A model generated the notes under the pieces. The model saw nothing but the letters and a program-made list of their open reading frames with translations. It searched no databases and was not told the DNA's origin. Positions 44,774 through 52,724 of a DNA stretch of 64,000 nucleotides are shown here, piece by piece (the stretch's first letter is position 1; every line of letters starts with the position of its first letter). The translations under genes and the position numbers were made by a program. Source of the stretch: Acholeplasma oculi (GTDB lineage: Bacteria > Bacillota_I > Bacilli_A > Acholeplasmatales > Acholeplasmataceae); assembly GCF_900166985.1 (NCBI RefSeq), contig NZ_FUZK01000001.1, positions 479,288 to 543,287 on the forward strand. The letters run 5' to 3'.

Positions 44774-46133
44774 GCATCTTTTGGTTTTGTTTTAAAACTT
44801 TTGCTGTTTTGTATGTGTTTTTGATACGTTTAATTAATGAAGATTGGTCATAGGATAAAATACTTGCACGGTAAAGTGGTGTAAATACCATCATTAAAAG
44901 TACTGTAGATATTAAAAGAATAACAATACCAATACTTGCTTCTACCAACCCGATATATCCAGACATGAAAGCAACAGGTATAACCAGTGGTGCAGAGAAA
45001 GGTACATAAGCAAATATTAATAGTAATTCTTTAAATTGTGAAGCTCCTGCAATAATACCACCCATATATGAGAATAATAGAATCATCATTACAGGTGTTT
45101 GTATAGACTGATAATCTTCTTGATTGACTGCAAGTGATGCAACAAATGCACCAATAATACAATAAATTAAGGCACCTAAAATCGAACATATTAAAGTCAG
45201 TATTAAGGTTGGTAAGACAATCGGTGCGATCACACCTAAGATCATATTCCAACTACCACCAGAACTTACCTGACCTCCTGCAATAATTTCATTTAGTCCA
45301 TATCCTATCATTCCAAATAATACATAAATAAATAACTGAATAACTAAGAAAATCATAACGGATAGTACTTTTGCAAAAAAGTGGGTTCTAGGTGGCACAG
45401 AAGCAATAATAATTTCAATAGCTTTTGTAGATTTCTCTTCCATGATTTCTGTACCTACGAATTGTAGACCAATCGTAATTAAGATAAATATTGGAATAAT
45501 TAACATTGGAGATAATGCAGCAAGTATTTCTTGATCCACACCATCACTGATATTTGGATTTACAACAAATTCAGGTCGTAAATCTTGAATGAGTGTTGGT
45601 TCTAATTGTGGATGGTCTATTTTATATTTTAATCGTTGAAGTTCTGATAAATGCATTTGAATGACTTCTAGTAATCCTGAGTTGATACCTCTGTTATAAA
45701 CCTTAACTCGAACCTCAAATAAATCATCATTAACAGGATCTCCAGGTCTTACTTGAACACGGTAAATATAAATTAATGCTTGTTCACTATGTGCTTCATT
45801 ATAGTAATTATCACTTGGAACATCCAGTGGGTCTTCACTTCTTAAAAAGCTTACTTGGTTATCATACCCTAATTGATTGATTACAGCATTGGTTCCTGTA
45901 ATAATATAATTGGTAAAATCTGCATTTCCAACATCATAAGTGGTTGTATTAACAATTAAAACTTCATCTTCTAATAACTCACCTTGATTTGGGTCTGTAA
46001 AGTTAAGAATAATTGTTGGTAGTAAGGTTATACCAATGAGTAATACGCCAATTACAGCAGTTGAAATATAAAACGCTTTGGTAAAAAGTCTCTTCTTTAA
46101 ACCATATTGAATTAAATACTTAAGCTTCTTCAT
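44751..46133 (-). CDS. ABC-2 type transporter permease (NatB-like)
   Basis: A 460-residue permease. One TM near 19-41 is followed by a large extracytoplasmic domain (about 45-205), then five or six TM helices (from about 210 to 425) and a basic cytoplasmic tail. This is the layout of NatB/YhaP-type exporter subunits. EEKSTKAIEIIIASVPPRTHF lies before the third TM as in that family. The cargo is unknown; sodium or a drug or lipid are possible. The start is 14 bases inside the upstream ATPase gene, with a TAGGT site. Confidence 0.9.
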   Translation of the reverse strand: MKKLKYLIQYGLKKRLFTKAFYISTAVIGVLLIGITLLPTIILNFTDPNQGELLEDEVLIVNTTTYDVGNADFTNYIITGTNAVINQLGYDNQVSFLRSEDPLDVPSDNYYNEAHSEQALIYIYRVQVRPGDPVNDDLFEVRVKVYNRGINSGLLEVIQMHLSELQRLKYKIDHPQLEPTLIQDLRPEFVVNPNISDGVDQEILAALSPMLIIPIFILITIGLQFVGTEIMEEKSTKAIEIIIASVPPRTHFFAKVLSVMIFLVIQLFIYVLFGMIGYGLNEIIAGGQVSSGGSWNMILGVIAPIVLPTLILTLICSILGALIYCIIGAFVASLAVNQEDYQSIQTPVMMILLFSYMGGIIAGASQFKELLLIFAYVPFSAPLVIPVAFMSGYIGLVEASIGIVILLISTVLLMMVFTPLYRASILSYDQSSLIKRIKNTYKTAKVLKQNQKMHEENHID

Positions 46134-47025
46134 ACTTTTTACCTACTTTCGCAATAAATATTTCAGAGAGTGTTGCTTCCTCAACATCATATTTTTTAAT
46201 ATTATCGAGTTGTTTGACATAATTAAAAACATCTTTTGAAACAGATTCTTCTCGTGTTTTTACAATCCATTCATTGGAGTTTTCAATGACATCTAAAACA
46301 CCATCGATTTTTAATACCTCTTTTGGATCAAAACCATCAACAATAATTTTGATATTATGTTTTTTAAATTCTTTTTTCACATCTTTAATTAATCCTGAAA
46401 TCACGCTCTTACCCTTTTGTAAGACTACAAGTCTTTCACAAAAACTTTCAACATGATCAATTTGATGAGATGAGAAGATGATGGTACATCCCTTCTTTTG
46501 ATATTCTCTAATGACTTCAACAAATAATTCAATATTGATAACATCTAACCCACTAAATGGTTCATCTAATACCAGTAAAGAAGGTTCATTGATGAGTGCA
46601 CTAATAAACTGAATTTTTTGTTGATTACCTTTAGACAATTCTTTAATTTTTTTATTTTTATAATCGGTTATATCAAAACGTTTTAGCCAGTAATCCAGTC
46701 TTTCTAAAATTGTTTTTGCTTCTACATTTTTTAATTGACCAAAATAAAGCATTAAATCCTTAACCGTAAGTTTCGTTAATAAACTTCTTTCCTCAATCAT
46801 ATATCCAATTTTATCTACCGTTTGATATGATACAAATTCCCCTTCATATCGTACATATCCACTACTTGGATAAAGTAAACCCATAATGGTTCTAAATGTA
46901 GTTGTCTTACCTGCACCATTCGTACCAAGCAAACCAAATATTTCTCCTTTTTCTACTTCAAAGGAGAGATTATCCACTGCAACAAAATCACCATATTTAA
47001 GTGTGACGTTTTTTACCTCTAGCAT
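46120..47025 (-). CDS. ABC transporter ATP-binding protein (NatA-like)
   Basis: A 301-residue ATPase for the ABC-2 exporter that follows. It has Walker A GTNGAGKTTTF near 35-45, a Q-loop in GYMIEERSL (Glu in place of the usual Gln region), the signature LSKGNQQKIQF, Walker B LLVLDEPFSGLD and the switch His in IIFSSHQIDHVE. A C-terminal extension of about 80 residues matches NatA-type ATPases. AGGAG precedes the ATG. First gene of the exporter operon, which runs on into mrp. Confidence 0.93.
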   Translation of the reverse strand: MLEVKNVTLKYGDFVAVDNLSFEVEKGEIFGLLGTNGAGKTTTFRTIMGLLYPSSGYVRYEGEFVSYQTVDKIGYMIEERSLLTKLTVKDLMLYFGQLKNVEAKTILERLDYWLKRFDITDYKNKKIKELSKGNQQKIQFISALINEPSLLVLDEPFSGLDVINIELFVEVIREYQKKGCTIIFSSHQIDHVESFCERLVVLQKGKSVISGLIKDVKKEFKKHNIKIIVDGFDPKEVLKIDGVLDVIENSNEWIVKTREESVSKDVFNYVKQLDNIKKYDVEEATLSEIFIAKVGKKYEEA

Positions 47026-47070
47026 TGTTTTCTCCTATCTATCTAATTATCTTTAAGTTTTTCTACATCT

Positions 47071-47079
47071 ATGATACCA
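47071..47079 (-). promoter_or_regulatory. possible extended -10 of the NatAB-like operon
   Basis: Minus strand TGGTATCAT, a near-consensus extended -10, 45 bases before the ATPase start. No clear -35. Confidence 0.3.
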
Positions 47080-47112
47080 CAAACTCATATCCACGGATAA
47101 ATTTTTGATATC

Positions 47113-47146
47113 AAAAAAACCTTAGTATATCATCTACTAAGGTTTT
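47113..47146 (-). terminator. intrinsic terminator of thrS
   Basis: Minus strand AAAACCTTAGTA (47146-47135) pairs with TACTAAGGTTTT (47127-47116) and ends in seven T. It lies just after the thrS stop. Confidence 0.85.
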
Positions 47147-47152
47147 CATTCA

Positions 47153-49081
47153 TTATTTTTTAGAATCAATTCGATTGCGTAATAAAGCAATGAAATCATC
47201 TATCTTGATGTTGACTTGTTCAACAGAACCATACGGTCTATAAGTAATGGTATGTGTTTGGACTTCATTATCCCCTACGACGAGTTGGTACGGTATTTTT
47301 TGAGTTTGAGCTTCTCTAATCTTATATCCTAATTTTTCATTTCTAAAGTCTGATTCTACCCTAAATCCTAATTTACTAAATGATTCATGTAACTCCATGA
47401 CATAGTCTTTATGATGTTCTAAGGAAACTGGTATAAACTTTAATTGAACAGGTGCTAACCATAATGGGAAGCTTCCTTTATATTCTTCAATTAAATAAGC
47501 AACAAATCTTTCCATGGTAGAAACTACACCACGGTGAATGACGACAGGTCGATGATTGTTCTTACCATCTTCGCCAACATAAGTTAAGTCAAAACGTTCA
47601 GGTAATAAGAAGTCTAATTGAACTGTGGATAATGTTTCTTCCATACCTAAAGCAGTTTTCACTTGGATATCCAGCTTAGGTCCATAGAATGCTGCCTCAC
47701 CAATAGCTTCTTTATACGGTAATTTCATTTCATCCATAACATGTTTTAATTCAGATTCAGCACGTTGCCACATTTGATCATCATCAAAATACTTTTCTGT
47801 ATTTAATGGGTCTCTATAACTTAATCTGAAGGAATAATCTGTAATGTTGAAATCTTTATATACTTCAACGATTAAATGAACAACACGCATAAATTCTTCT
47901 TTAATTTGATCCGGTCTTACAAAGATATGGGCATCATTTAAAGTCATTTCTCTTACACGCTGTAAACCACTTAATGCACCTGATTTTTCATAACGGTGCA
48001 TCATACCTAGTTCAGCTAGGCGAATTGGTAATTCACGGTAGGAGTGTAAATCCTTTTTATAAATCATCATATGATGCGGACAGTTCATCGGTCTTAAAAC
48101 CAATAACTCTCCATCACCTAAGTCCATTGGAGGGTACATGTTTTCATGATAATGATCCCAGTGTCCACTTTGTTTATAAAAATCAACATTAGCCATAATC
48201 GGTGTATAAACATGTAGATACCCTAACTCAATTTCTTTATCTACAATATATCTTTCAATCAGTCTTCTGATGGTTGCCCCTTTAGGTAACCAAAATGGTA
48301 GACCAGAACCCACTTCTTGGTTGACCATAAAGATATCTAAATCTTTACCTATTTTACGGTGATCTCTTTGTTTTCTTTCCTCAAGTAAGTTTAAATGTGC
48401 ATCCAGTGCTTCTTTTGTGAAGAATGCAACGCCATAAATACGAACCAGTTGTTTATTCTTTGCATCCCCTTTCCAATAAGCACCTGCAATACTTAAAAGT
48501 TTAAAATGTTCAATAAAACGTGTGGAAGGTACATGACCTCCGCGGCAAAGATCCACAAACTCACCTTGACGATATAAAGATAACTGAGTATCTTTATATT
48601 GTTCTATAAGTTCTAGTTTATAAGGGTCATGTGAAAACACTTGGACAGCTTCTTCGTAAGATACTTCAAGTCTTTCGATTGAAAAATCCTTTTTAGCAAG
48701 TTCTTTCATTTTCTTTTCTAATGTTAATAAATCTTGGTCTGTAAATGTTTGATCTTTAAAGTCTACATCATAGTAAAAACCTTCTTCAATTGCAGGTCCT
48801 ACACCAAAATTTGCTGATGGATATAAAAGATGAATTGCTTGAGCGAGTAAATGCGCAGCAGAGTGATTTAAAACATTAAAACTATCACTATCTTCCTTAG
48901 TTAATAAAATTAGTTCACCATCTTCTAATAATGCTCTGTTGATTTCAATAAAGTTCCCATTAAACTTAGCTGCAATAACTTTTTTCGCTAAAGAGATAGA
49001 TAAGCTTTTAGCTACCTCAATAACGCTTATTCCTTTTTCGTATGAACGAACGTTTCCGTCCATAAATTTAATTTGTATCAT
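47153..49081 (-). CDS. thrS: threonyl-tRNA synthetase
   Basis: Charges tRNA-Thr. The 642 residues have the TGS domain, the editing domain ([16 protein letters not shown] with the HxxxH zinc/editing motif, CRGGHVPST), the class II catalytic core (motif 2 [20 protein letters not shown], zinc ligand Cys in [10 protein letters not shown], and motif 3 [11 protein letters not shown]), and an anticodon-binding domain. AAGGAGG precedes the ATG. It is controlled by the T-box leader upstream. Confidence 0.98.
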   Translation of the reverse strand: MIQIKFMDGNVRSYEKGISVIEVAKSLSISLAKKVIAAKFNGNFIEINRALLEDGELILLTKEDSDSFNVLNHSAAHLLAQAIHLLYPSANFGVGPAIEEGFYYDVDFKDQTFTDQDLLTLEKKMKELAKKDFSIERLEVSYEEAVQVFSHDPYKLELIEQYKDTQLSLYRQGEFVDLCRGGHVPSTRFIEHFKLLSIAGAYWKGDAKNKQLVRIYGVAFFTKEALDAHLNLLEERKQRDHRKIGKDLDIFMVNQEVGSGLPFWLPKGATIRRLIERYIVDKEIELGYLHVYTPIMANVDFYKQSGHWDHYHENMYPPMDLGDGELLVLRPMNCPHHMMIYKKDLHSYRELPIRLAELGMMHRYEKSGALSGLQRVREMTLNDAHIFVRPDQIKEEFMRVVHLIVEVYKDFNITDYSFRLSYRDPLNTEKYFDDDQMWQRAESELKHVMDEMKLPYKEAIGEAAFYGPKLDIQVKTALGMEETLSTVQLDFLLPERFDLTYVGEDGKNNHRPVVIHRGVVSTMERFVAYLIEEYKGSFPLWLAPVQLKFIPVSLEHHKDYVMELHESFSKLGFRVESDFRNEKLGYKIREAQTQKIPYQLVVGDNEVQTHTITYRPYGSVEQVNIKIDDFIALLRNRIDSKK

Positions 49082-49099
49082 GGATAAATCCTCCTTAAA

Positions 49100-49320
49100 A
49101 TAAAAATGTCCTTATGTGTAAAAACACATAAGGACGAAATATAATTTCCGCGGTACCACCTTAGTTCAATGATTGTAAATATAATCCATTGCACTTCATT
49201 GTCTATTAACGCTAGACTCGACGGACTTATTGGTTTAAGTCAGCTACAAAGGTGGTAATTTAAGTTTTGTTGTAAGCTTTCACCATTCTTACATCGCTTT
49301 TTTGTTTTCTTAAATCATGT
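49100..49320 (-). promoter_or_regulatory. T-box leader of thrS
   Basis: On the minus strand the T-box sequence AAGGTGGTACCGCGG is at 49162-49148. It is followed by the terminator GTCCTTATGTGT/ACACATAAGGAC (49135-49108) with TTTTTATTTT. The upstream part (about 49320-49165) would form stem I and the linker. A likely Thr specifier is an ACC within TTACCACC near 49259-49251, though I cannot fold stem I with certainty. Uncharged tRNA-Thr should favour the antiterminator and thrS expression. Confidence 0.93.
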
Positions 49321-49342
49321 CCTTTATTAACGCCTATATGAT

Positions 49343-49370
49343 ATTTTACTCTAATAATTTAAAAAATCAA
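49343..49370 (-). promoter_or_regulatory. promoter of the thrS T-box transcript
   Basis: Minus strand TTGATT (49370-49365), a 16-base spacer and TAAAAT (49348-49343). The -35 overlaps the end of dnaI. Confidence 0.5.
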
Positions 49371-50164
49371 TCTTTTTTGAACACTTTTGTGAATACAAAA
49401 GGTTCTGTTAAATCTTGTATACGTTTAATAATACGCATGACTTTAACAGAATCTTCCTTTTCTGTTTTTAAAGCATCTGCTAGTTTCGTATAAAAGAGGT
49501 TGGATGAAATATGAACAGGTAGTTTTGCATTTAATCTGTAATGTAAAATAGGTAATAAAACTTCATCTCTAAACCAAACAGATAAATTTTCTCCCCCTAA
49601 ATCATCTAAGATCAGACAGTCTGCTCGTTTTAATATATTAATCTTCTTTTCAAGCATATCAGACCCAATCGATGTTTTAATACTTCTTATAAGATCTGGT
49701 ACAAATACATAAACCACATCCACTCCGGATTTTGTCAAATCATTAGCAAGTCCAGATAATAAATAACTTTTACCAGAACCATATGGTCCGACTAAAAATA
49801 ACCCCTTATAGAATGTATCTTTTTTATGAATCAAACTCTTAGCATATTTAATTGCTTTTTCATGAATATCATCTTCAATGATAAAATCATCTAAAGTTGC
49901 ATCCGATATATAAATATCTGATTCAAATATTTCTAAATAACTACGTAGTTTTCTTGTGGAATCATACATAACTTTTTCTTTTGTAGGTATATATGCAATA
50001 TGTGCATATGGTTTTAAAACCAGTTTAGGATAGAAATCTTTTAAATCATTTTGATCGCGTTGCATGATATATTGAAAAGCAACCAAAAGATCTTGATCTT
50101 GAATATTCATTTTATTCAGTTCATTGTCTTTTTCAACAATACTTCTAATCATTTCTAATTTCAT
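49367..50164 (-). CDS. dnaI: primosomal protein DnaI (helicase loader)
   Basis: Loads the replicative helicase DnaC onto DNA at origins and restart forks. The 265 residues have the N-terminal helicase-binding region and a AAA+ ATPase domain with Walker A GPYGSGKSYLL near 127-137, Walker B CLILDDLGGE and sensor I HISSN. The start overlaps the dnaB stop by ATGA, as in other Firmicutes. I see no terminator before the thrS promoter. Confidence 0.94.
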   Translation of the reverse strand: MKLEMIRSIVEKDNELNKMNIQDQDLLVAFQYIMQRDQNDLKDFYPKLVLKPYAHIAYIPTKEKVMYDSTRKLRSYLEIFESDIYISDATLDDFIIEDDIHEKAIKYAKSLIHKKDTFYKGLFLVGPYGSGKSYLLSGLANDLTKSGVDVVYVFVPDLIRSIKTSIGSDMLEKKINILKRADCLILDDLGGENLSVWFRDEVLLPILHYRLNAKLPVHISSNLFYTKLADALKTEKEDSVKVMRIIKRIQDLTEPFVFTKVFKKD

Positions 50165-51351
50165 TTATTATAAGATTCCTCCAATGCTTTTAACTCATCT
50201 AAATAGTTATCAACCCATTCAGGATTCTTCTTACTTTGAGTTTTTGTCTTTTGTTCTGGAGTTGCTTGACTGAGTACCTTATGATATGCATCCTCTGTAG
50301 TTCTCACACCATTTTTAATCCATGTTTCTAATACTTTTTCTAAGTAATTAATATGTGGTAATTGTCCTTCTTTAAATTTAAGGATATGTAATAATAAAGC
50401 ATTAATAACGCCTACTTCAACTTGGTTTCTTTCAAGAAGTTGCATAATTGTATCAGAAGACATCATTTGATAATCATCTTTAACATACATTTCAACAATT
50501 CTCATTGGTGAGAATTCTTTTAATTGTTTAATTTGTTCCTCTGACCCACTTAATTCTTTTTGCATGGAGACAACTGGAAGACTTTGTTTCTTATTTTGAT
50601 ATAAGTTTTGAGCTTTAAATGAGAGATTTGATAAATCAATTTCACCACTTGGCATAACTGTTTTTAAATAAAGGTCCACAATCTCATCCATTGTTAATTG
50701 ATATATAAAGACAAGCTTTTGAATCGTTTCTTCTGTTTTCCACCAAAATAGAATTGGTTTCTTACAACGATCCGGTAATCTTTCTATAAATTGATCAAAA
50801 TCGATTTGTTTTTTAATTTGTGCACCTAAATTATTCTTTTTACCTAAATAAACATCCGTATCACTGTAATGATTACTTGGAACAAAATTAAAGATATCAT
50901 CAAATGTTTTTGTTGTTTCTACATAATTGGTTAAATCAAACTTTTCAACTTTAAATAATTCTGTTAATGCTAAATACATTTTTTGACCAATTTCAGCTTT
51001 AAGAAATTGTCCTAAGACTGTATCTTGAATAAACCCTCTTGGTGAGAGTGGTGTTTTTAATTGAAATACAAAATGATCTTCATGATTAAAACTATTCAGT
51101 AAATTAAGCGCCTCGAGTTTTTCTAAAGCCTCTTTGAATTGGTCTGATTTAATATTGAGTAATTCTAAAATGAACTCTTTGGTAAATGTTTGAGACTGGT
51201 AATTCTTTTGATTCAGTAAATGATAAAACGTATGATACATAGAAAATGCTAAATATCCCATCACAGGTTGATATAAAAGTCCTAAAACTTTCCATTCATC
51301 ACTGGATAATGCAGATTGAGTTATGACTGTAAATGTTTGTTTATTCTTCAT
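50161..51351 (-). CDS. dnaB: replication initiation and membrane attachment protein DnaB
   Basis: Firmicute helicase-loading protein (not the E. coli helicase of the same name) that works with DnaD and DnaI. The 396 residues have an N-terminal winged-helix-like part (about 1-115) and a C-terminal DnaD-like domain (about 285-365) ending in the signature NYLEKVLETWIKNGV, the YxxxIxxxW-type motif. The start overlaps the stop of the fused mutM-coaE gene by ATGA. A basic tail follows. Confidence 0.9.
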   Translation of the reverse strand: MKNKQTFTVITQSALSSDEWKVLGLLYQPVMGYLAFSMYHTFYHLLNQKNYQSQTFTKEFILELLNIKSDQFKEALEKLEALNLLNSFNHEDHFVFQLKTPLSPRGFIQDTVLGQFLKAEIGQKMYLALTELFKVEKFDLTNYVETTKTFDDIFNFVPSNHYSDTDVYLGKKNNLGAQIKKQIDFDQFIERLPDRCKKPILFWWKTEETIQKLVFIYQLTMDEIVDLYLKTVMPSGEIDLSNLSFKAQNLYQNKKQSLPVVSMQKELSGSEEQIKQLKEFSPMRIVEMYVKDDYQMMSSDTIMQLLERNQVEVGVINALLLHILKFKEGQLPHINYLEKVLETWIKNGVRTTEDAYHKVLSQATPEQKTKTQSKKNPEWVDNYLDELKALEESYNK

Positions 51352-52715
51352 GAGAGAACCTCTCTTAAATATGTATTCATGTTTTGATAAAGATCAAGGA
51401 TATCTTTTTCATTTTCAATAACGTGATTTGCTAATTTCTTTTTCTTCAAAATGGACATTTGACTCTTGATCCTTGAAAGTGCATCACTTTCTGTTAAAAA
51501 GTCTCTATCGATCAATCGTTTTAACTGCGTTGAAGGTTTCGTATAAATTAATAGACTATAATCAATATCTTGATAACCCACTTCAAATAAAAGTGGCATA
51601 TCAATAAATATCAAATGTTCAAAAGCTTGATGCTTAAGTACATCTATCGCTTCAAATACTAAAGGATGTAAAATAGATTCTAGTTTCTTTTTGGCTTTTG
51701 GTTGTTTAAAAATAATTTGTGCGAGTTTCTTTTTATTGATAAATCCAAACTCTAATACATCAAATTGTTTACTAATTAAATCTATAACTTCTTTTTTCTC
51801 ATATAGCTCTTTAACTATATGATCAGAGTCAATGACCATAAACCCTAGTTTTTTTAAATAATTGGAAGCTGTTGTTTTACCACTAGCTATACCACCGGTT
51901 AAGCCGATTGTAATAGATGGTTGACAACCCGGGCAATAATAAGTACCTCTGCCTTTAAATTGAACTTTTTGGATGGTACTACCACATATTTTACATGTTT
52001 CAGATGTTTTCCCATGCACATTTAGATGTTGCTGAAATTGCCCTTTATGTCCTAAGGACTCGAAAGTATCTATTGTTGAACCACCTAGTTTTGTTGCAAG
52101 TAAAATAACTTCTTTCGCATGTTTTAAAATAAGATCTGATTGTTCTTTTGATATCGTTAACCCTTTTCTTGCAGGATGCATTTGAGCTAAATATAATATT
52201 TCATTAGCATAGATATTGCCAATTCCACCAATGATTTTTTGATCTAACAACAATTCTTTGATTGATCTTCTTTGATTTTTAATCGCATCATAAAACGCTT
52301 CATCTGTCATTTGATCTGGGTCTTTAGCTAATCCTTTTTTAAGGTTTAAATATGTATTGCTTGCTTCAATAGGTACACATTCAAAACGTCCAAATTTTCT
52401 GGTGTCTTGATATTGCAGTATATGACCACTCTTTAAGTGAAACACTACATGTGTATGTTTTGTAATAGGTTCATCAACCAAATACTTACCTTCCATTCGA
52501 AGATGAGAGATTAAACAATAATCATCCAATATAAACTTTAAATATTTAGCTTCTCTACCAATTTGATGAATGGTTTGATTCATCAATTTCGTTTCAAACG
52601 ATTCATCATTTGAAACGATTGGACGATAGTAAACAGTGATACGTTCAATCGTATCACCTTGAATGACTGCCTCTAAATTTTTTCTAATACTTTCAACTTC
52701 AGGTAATTCTGGCAT
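51348..52715 (-). CDS. mutM-coaE: fused formamidopyrimidine-DNA glycosylase and dephospho-CoA kinase
   Basis: One 455-residue frame carries two complete enzymes. Residues 1-265 are MutM/Fpg: MPELPEVESI with the catalytic Pro2 and Glu3, Lys in the HLRMEGKY loop, GGIGNIYANE, and a zinc finger with Cys241, Cys244, Cys261 and Cys264. At residue 266 the chain goes straight into CoaE: P-loop GLTGGIASGKTT at 271-282, IDSDHIVKELY, HPLVFEAI and FIDMPLLFE. MutM removes 8-oxoguanine; CoaE makes CoA from dephospho-CoA. In Bacillus the genes are neighbours but separate. There is no stop, gap or start codon context at the joint. AGAGGT precedes the ATG. Confidence 0.95.
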   Translation of the reverse strand: MPELPEVESIRKNLEAVIQGDTIERITVYYRPIVSNDESFETKLMNQTIHQIGREAKYLKFILDDYCLISHLRMEGKYLVDEPITKHTHVVFHLKSGHILQYQDTRKFGRFECVPIEASNTYLNLKKGLAKDPDQMTDEAFYDAIKNQRRSIKELLLDQKIIGGIGNIYANEILYLAQMHPARKGLTISKEQSDLILKHAKEVILLATKLGGSTIDTFESLGHKGQFQQHLNVHGKTSETCKICGSTIQKVQFKGRGTYYCPGCQPSITIGLTGGIASGKTTASNYLKKLGFMVIDSDHIVKELYEKKEVIDLISKQFDVLEFGFINKKKLAQIIFKQPKAKKKLESILHPLVFEAIDVLKHQAFEHLIFIDMPLLFEVGYQDIDYSLLIYTKPSTQLKRLIDRDFLTESDALSRIKSQMSILKKKKLANHVIENEKDILDLYQNMNTYLREVLS

Positions 52716-52724
52716 ATCTACCTC

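Noticed and set aside
45031-45252. Cys-rich frame on the minus strand within the ABC permease gene
   Set aside because: Out-of-frame shadow of the permease coding sequence, with no binding site or homology.
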